Origin: JAUNSR01 sp036655355
GTDB taxonomy: Bacteria; Bacteroidota; Bacteroidia; Bacteroidales; JAUNSR01
DNA: 64,000 nt
Reading direction: 5' to 3'
NCBI GenBank assembly: GCA_036655355.1
Contig: JAVVQG010000005.1
Span: 1-64,000 of the forward strand
Below the pieces are notes generated by a model that was not told the DNA's origin, did not search any database, and saw only the letters and a list, made by a program, of their open reading frames with translations. The position numbers were made by a program, and so were the translations under genes. Positions 60,623 through 64,000 of this stretch are shown in pieces; position 1 is the stretch's first letter; each line of letters opens with the position of its first letter.

Positions 60623-62668
60623 ATGAACTTTTTAAATAAAAAACTAGCATATTCATTTCTGATGCTTGGGGCGATGAGCTTCACCTCTTGCGAAGATTTC
60701 CTGACCAGAGAACCTCTGGATCAGATTACGCCGGAGCAGTACCTTCGTACCGAAGCCGACCTGGCTACCTATTCTCTTTCTGCTTACAGCTTCAGCACAC
60801 ACAGCGGCTTTAGCGTAGGGATACTTGGTAACGACAGACACACAGACAACATGGCCTCTTCTTCAGCGTCCACCTCTTATTGGGAGCCGGATCGTTGGAC
60901 TACGAGCCCCAACGGAAGCATTGATTTCGGCCCGATCCGCAACATCAACTTCTTCATGGAGCGTGTGCTTCCACGTTATGAAAACGGTGAAATCACCGGA
61001 AATGAAGCCAACATCCGCCATTACATCGGCGAAATGTACTTCCTGCGTGCTTGGAGATATTTCGGAATGCTAAAATCTTACGGTGACTTCCCGATCCTAA
61101 CCACAACCCTTCCGGACGAAGCGGAAGTGTTGGTGGAAGCGTCTAAACGTCAACCGCGAAACGAAGTGGCTCGTTTTATCCTTTCGGACCTTGATAAAGC
61201 GATTGAATTCATGAGTGCTGACGGAGCGGTTCTGAAAAACAAAAACCGTTTGTCTTCTTACGTAGCCCAATTGATTAAATCACGCGTGGCACTTTACGAA
61301 GGAAGTTGGCTGACATACCATAAAGGAACGAATCGTGTACCGAACGGCAAAGGATGGCCGGGTGCGAAACTTCATCCGGGATATCAATTCCCTGCAGGAT
61401 CAATCGAAGCGGAAGCGGACTTCTTCCTGAGAGAAGCGATGAAGGCTGCCAAAGTGGTGGCAGATGCTACTCCGCTTACGCAGCAGGGAGTTGGTTTGAC
61501 AAACCCTGCCGGAACAGAATATTCTGGTTGGAACGACTATTATGAAATGTTCACGACGCAGGACATGGGTAAAATCGATGAGGTTTTGTTCTGGAGAGCA
61601 TATAATACAGAATTCAACGTTACGCACGGGGTAAGTTTGTATGTTCGTAACGGTGCGGACGTAGGCCTTACCAAAGGATACGTTGACTCTTACCTGATGA
61701 AAAACGGCTTGCCGATCTACGCTAACAACAGCGGATACAAAGGCGACGTTTCCATCGATCTACAGAAAACCGACCGCGACCCACGTCTGCAGCTATTCGT
61801 TTGCGGAGAGAGTGACCGTTACAACATCGACGACACGGAAAGCACTTGGGGCGGTTTGTACTGTTATCCATACATTCTGGAGAAAACGGAAAACCGTATG
61901 GTAACCGGATTCAATGTTCGTAAATGCTATTCTTACAACAAATCGATGTATCCTGAAAGTACCCTTCTTGAAACAAACGGTTGTATCGTTTTCCGCGCCG
62001 CAGAAGCGTATATGAATTATGTGGAAGCTTCTTACATGCTTACAAATTCATTAGACGGCGATGCCCGCAACTATTGGGAAGCGATCCGCACACGTGCCGG
62101 TATCGAAGAAAACACAATCGACAAAACCATCGCCGCTACCGATCTTTCAATCGAAGCGAAAGGCGACTGGGGTGTTTATTCGGCAGGAAAAACGGTTGAC
62201 GCTACATTATATAACATCCGCCGCGAACGCCGAAGCGAATTTATCGGCGAAGGCATGCGTATGGACGACTTGTACCGTTGGGCAGCCCTGAATCAAGTTC
62301 GTGACTACGTTATCGAAGGATTCAACCTATGGGATGAAGCGTATGAACGTTACATGAAAAAAGATGCCGACGGAAACATGACAAACGAAACCCGTTTGAT
62401 CCAGACCGGCCAAGCAGGTACGCCAAACGTATCAAGCAGCAAAGTGAGCAAATACATCCGTCCTTATCAGATCGTGAAAGAAAACAACACCATGTATAAC
62501 GGATACAGATGGAGACAGGCTAAATACCTTTCGCCGGTGCCGATCCGCCACATCACGTTGGCTTCACCGACAGGAGATGCAGAAAACTCAAACTTCTATC
62601 AGAATCCGGGCTGGCCTACACAGGGCGAAAAACCGGCAGACATTTCTGATGATCCAATGGATAATTAA
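60623..62668 (+). CDS. SusD/RagB family outer membrane lipoprotein (locus 4)
   Basis: A 681-residue protein, longer than the usual 500-600, with lipobox MSFTSCEDFLTREPLDQITPEQYL. TPR-like helices include YIGEMYFLRAWRYFGMLKSYGDFPILTTTLP and the C-terminal NIRRERRSEFIGEGMRMDDLYRWAAL. The extra length lies in the middle (about 230-420) with many aromatic residues, possibly an enlarged ligand loop. No enzyme genes lie in the visible part of this locus, so the ligand is unknown. Confidence 0.92.
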   Translation: MNFLNKKLAYSFLMLGAMSFTSCEDFLTREPLDQITPEQYLRTEADLATYSLSAYSFSTHSGFSVGILGNDRHTDNMASSSASTSYWEPDRWTTSPNGSIDFGPIRNINFFMERVLPRYENGEITGNEANIRHYIGEMYFLRAWRYFGMLKSYGDFPILTTTLPDEAEVLVEASKRQPRNEVARFILSDLDKAIEFMSADGAVLKNKNRLSSYVAQLIKSRVALYEGSWLTYHKGTNRVPNGKGWPGAKLHPGYQFPAGSIEAEADFFLREAMKAAKVVADATPLTQQGVGLTNPAGTEYSGWNDYYEMFTTQDMGKIDEVLFWRAYNTEFNVTHGVSLYVRNGADVGLTKGYVDSYLMKNGLPIYANNSGYKGDVSIDLQKTDRDPRLQLFVCGESDRYNIDDTESTWGGLYCYPYILEKTENRMVTGFNVRKCYSYNKSMYPESTLLETNGCIVFRAAEAYMNYVEASYMLTNSLDGDARNYWEAIRTRAGIEENTIDKTIAATDLSIEAKGDWGVYSAGKTVDATLYNIRRERRSEFIGEGMRMDDLYRWAALNQVRDYVIEGFNLWDEAYERYMKKDADGNMTNETRLIQTGQAGTPNVSSSKVSKYIRPYQIVKENNTMYNGYRWRQAKYLSPVPIRHITLASPTGDAENSNFYQNPGWPTQGEKPADISDDPMDN

Positions 62669-63286
62669 TCTATACCTATTATTTATGAAAGGGGAGAAAA
62701 CGATTTTGTTTTCTCCCCTTTTTTTGTTTTCCAGCCCTTCAACCTATTCACGCTCTACAACTTCCGATTCTTTCCCCAATACGATCCACCTCTTTTTATT
62801 ATTTAATATTTCACATTATCTGACTGATATTTATCAAATATTTGTAAACAAAACGCCCTGTATAGTTATTTTAATTATTTTGTTCAATAATTTATTGCTA
62901 TTTTTTTATTATTCAATACTTAATTATATATTTGCTGCCCTCTTAGTAATCTTTATTTATAATATTTTTATTAATACAGACTAAAAGAGTGCTTTTTGTT
63001 ATCGAATTATTAATCATTCAGGCTTATTTTTATCATATAGAGTGCCGGTAACTGGATTCGTTGCATTTTTAATTAAAACCAATGTAATTAAATAGAATAT
63101 TTGAATAGTGGAATCAAAGTCTATTTATTCAAGAGGATATTTAAACTCTCAATCAAATTTATCCGTCACTTAAATTGAAGGAACTATGAAAAACATACTA
63201 ATTCCGTCATGATAAATGCAACTCCCGAACCTGCTGAGGAGAAAGGAGAAGTAAGCCCTGTCAGAACAAAATAATCTAAATCAACT
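62669..63286. other. AT-rich intergenic region with terminator and possible susC leader
   Basis: 618 bp. A terminator (AAAGGGGAGAAAA 62688-62700 with TTTTCTCCCCTTTT 62709-62722) ends locus 4. TATATTTG at 62927-62934 may be a -7 element, which would give a leader of about 345 nt. A run of less AT-rich sequence occurs at 63220-63265 shortly before the ATG. A 135-codon frame at 62577-62984 is a chance frame of the SusD end and AT-rich DNA. Confidence 0.6.
62927..62934 (+). promoter_or_regulatory. Possible -7 element upstream of the last susC
   Basis: TATATTTG matches TAnnTTTG but has no TTTG at the -33 distance. It is about 350 nt upstream of the start codon. Confidence 0.35.
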
Positions 63287-64000
63287 ATGTCTAAATTAAA
63301 CAAATCAGTCAGTCTTCTGATGGCTGCCAGCGTTCTTGCACCTGCTTCGCAAGCTTTGGCTTCCTCAGAAAGCGAACACAGTGCAATCGTTGCCGCTGTT
63401 CAGCAGAGCTCGAAAGTAAGCGGAACAATTTCCGATACGATGGGTGCTGTAATCGGGGCTTCAGTGGTAGAAAAAGGAACGACAAACGGTACTATTACCG
63501 ATTTTGACGGGAAATTTTCATTAGATGTTCCGAAAGGTGCTACGCTTGTGATCTCTTATGTAGGGTATGTGTCTAAGGAAATCAAATACGATGGCCAGGC
63601 TACCCTTAACATCACACTCGAAGAGGATGTTAAGAAACTTGATGAGGTTGTTGTGACCGCATTGGGACTAAAACGTTCTGAAAAAGCTTTGGGTTACGCC
63701 GTAACCGAAGTGAAAGGAGATGAACTTGCTGCAGCCAATACGGTTAGCCCGGTAGCTGCCCTTCAAGGGAAAGTGGCCGGTGTGGAAATCGCTCAGTCTG
63801 ACGGTGGTTTGTTCGGTGCAACAAAAATCCAAATTCGCGGGGCTTCTACCCTAAACGGAAATAACCAGCCAATCTACGTAATCGACGGGGTAATCCTTGA
63901 TAACAACGTATCCGGTAATAAAGACTTGAACTGGGGCGAAAATGCTACCGACTACGGTAATGAATTAAAGAACTTGAACCCTGACGACTTTGCTACCGTT
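63287..64000 (+). CDS. SusC/RagA family TonB-linked transporter (locus 5), cut by window end
   Basis: ATG at 63287 opens 238 codons that run past the window end. A signal region (MSKLNKSVSLLMAASVLAPASQALA), a carboxypeptidase-D-like domain (about 43-120, SKVSGTISDTMGAVIGASVVEKG) and the plug start (VVVTALGLKRSEKALGYAVTEVKGDEL, IQIRGASTLNGNNQPIYVIDG) are clear. Its N-terminus resembles that of the locus-4 SusC (TTNGTITD), so the two may be paralogues. A susD gene is expected next. Confidence 0.92.
   Translation, partial: MSKLNKSVSLLMAASVLAPASQALASSESEHSAIVAAVQQSSKVSGTISDTMGAVIGASVVEKGTTNGTITDFDGKFSLDVPKGATLVISYVGYVSKEIKYDGQATLNITLEEDVKKLDEVVVTALGLKRSEKALGYAVTEVKGDELAAANTVSPVAALQGKVAGVEIAQSDGGLFGATKIQIRGASTLNGNNQPIYVIDGVILDNNVSGNKDLNWGENATDYGNELKNLNPDDFATV

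Noticed and set aside
62577..62984. 135-codon frame after the locus-4 susD
   Set aside because: It overlaps the susD 3' end and a terminator, and its hydrophobic Phe/Ile-rich tail comes from AT-rich DNA.

Overview
The window is a chromosomal segment of a Bacteroidales bacterium, most likely of the Porphyromonadaceae/Tannerellaceae/Dysgonomonas side. The evidence is several SusC/SusD pairs, promoters of the TTTG-N19-21-TAnnTTTG type, almost no Shine-Dalgarno sequences, BamA next to two OmpH/Skp proteins, and a C10 protease that ends in a type IX secretion (Por) sorting domain. The exact genus cannot be read from the sequence.

Region 1 (1-20.5 kb) is mostly housekeeping. It holds tRNA-Tyr and tRNA-Thr behind a minus-strand rpsU-xerC-hpf cluster, aminopeptidase P and a gamma-carbonic-anhydrase-like protein on the plus strand, and a minus-strand envelope cluster (DUF6089-like barrel, uppS, bamA, two skp genes, murI). 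After these come a DUF6242-like lipoprotein and ribD (minus), then prmC-recX-comF-pyrE-SRPBCC-argH-aldo/keto reductase and a Rieske-like lipoprotein (plus), then tRNA-Gly and tRNA-Leu and an NhaD antiporter.

Region 2 (22.2-49.1 kb) is for nutrient acquisition. A minus-strand locus susC-susD-lipoprotein-C10 protease-M16 protease looks like a protein or peptide utilisation locus. A second susC/susD pair follows. Next is a plus-strand ECF sigma factor, FecR anti-sigma factor, STN-domain SusC and SusD, which is a classic trans-envelope signalling uptake system. Facing it is a minus-strand operon of ROK kinase, MFS transporter, SIS-domain protein and polysaccharide deacetylase, which suggests amino-sugar use.

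Region 3 (49.1-52.2 kb) is accessory DNA. It contains the C-terminal remnant of an ISL3-like transposase, a 22-bp tandem repeat, and a 2,010-bp unit bounded by a perfect 98-bp direct repeat that starts in the anticodon stem of a tRNA(CAT) gene. The unit carries one gene (AlbA_2/HATPase regulator) and an array of TTACAAGC half-sites, but no integrase.

Region 4 (52.3-64 kb) holds a HAD hydrolase, ribF, an Lrp regulator, two FKBP isomerases, a sirtuin, a third susC/susD pair, and the start of another susC that runs off the window.

The most unusual signal is a dispersed leader element found in front of pyrE, argH, fecR and a susC (four copies). Its 3' core ends 13-15 nt before a start codon, and three of the copies can form the same two-part stem with a conserved 4-nt bulge and compensatory changes.
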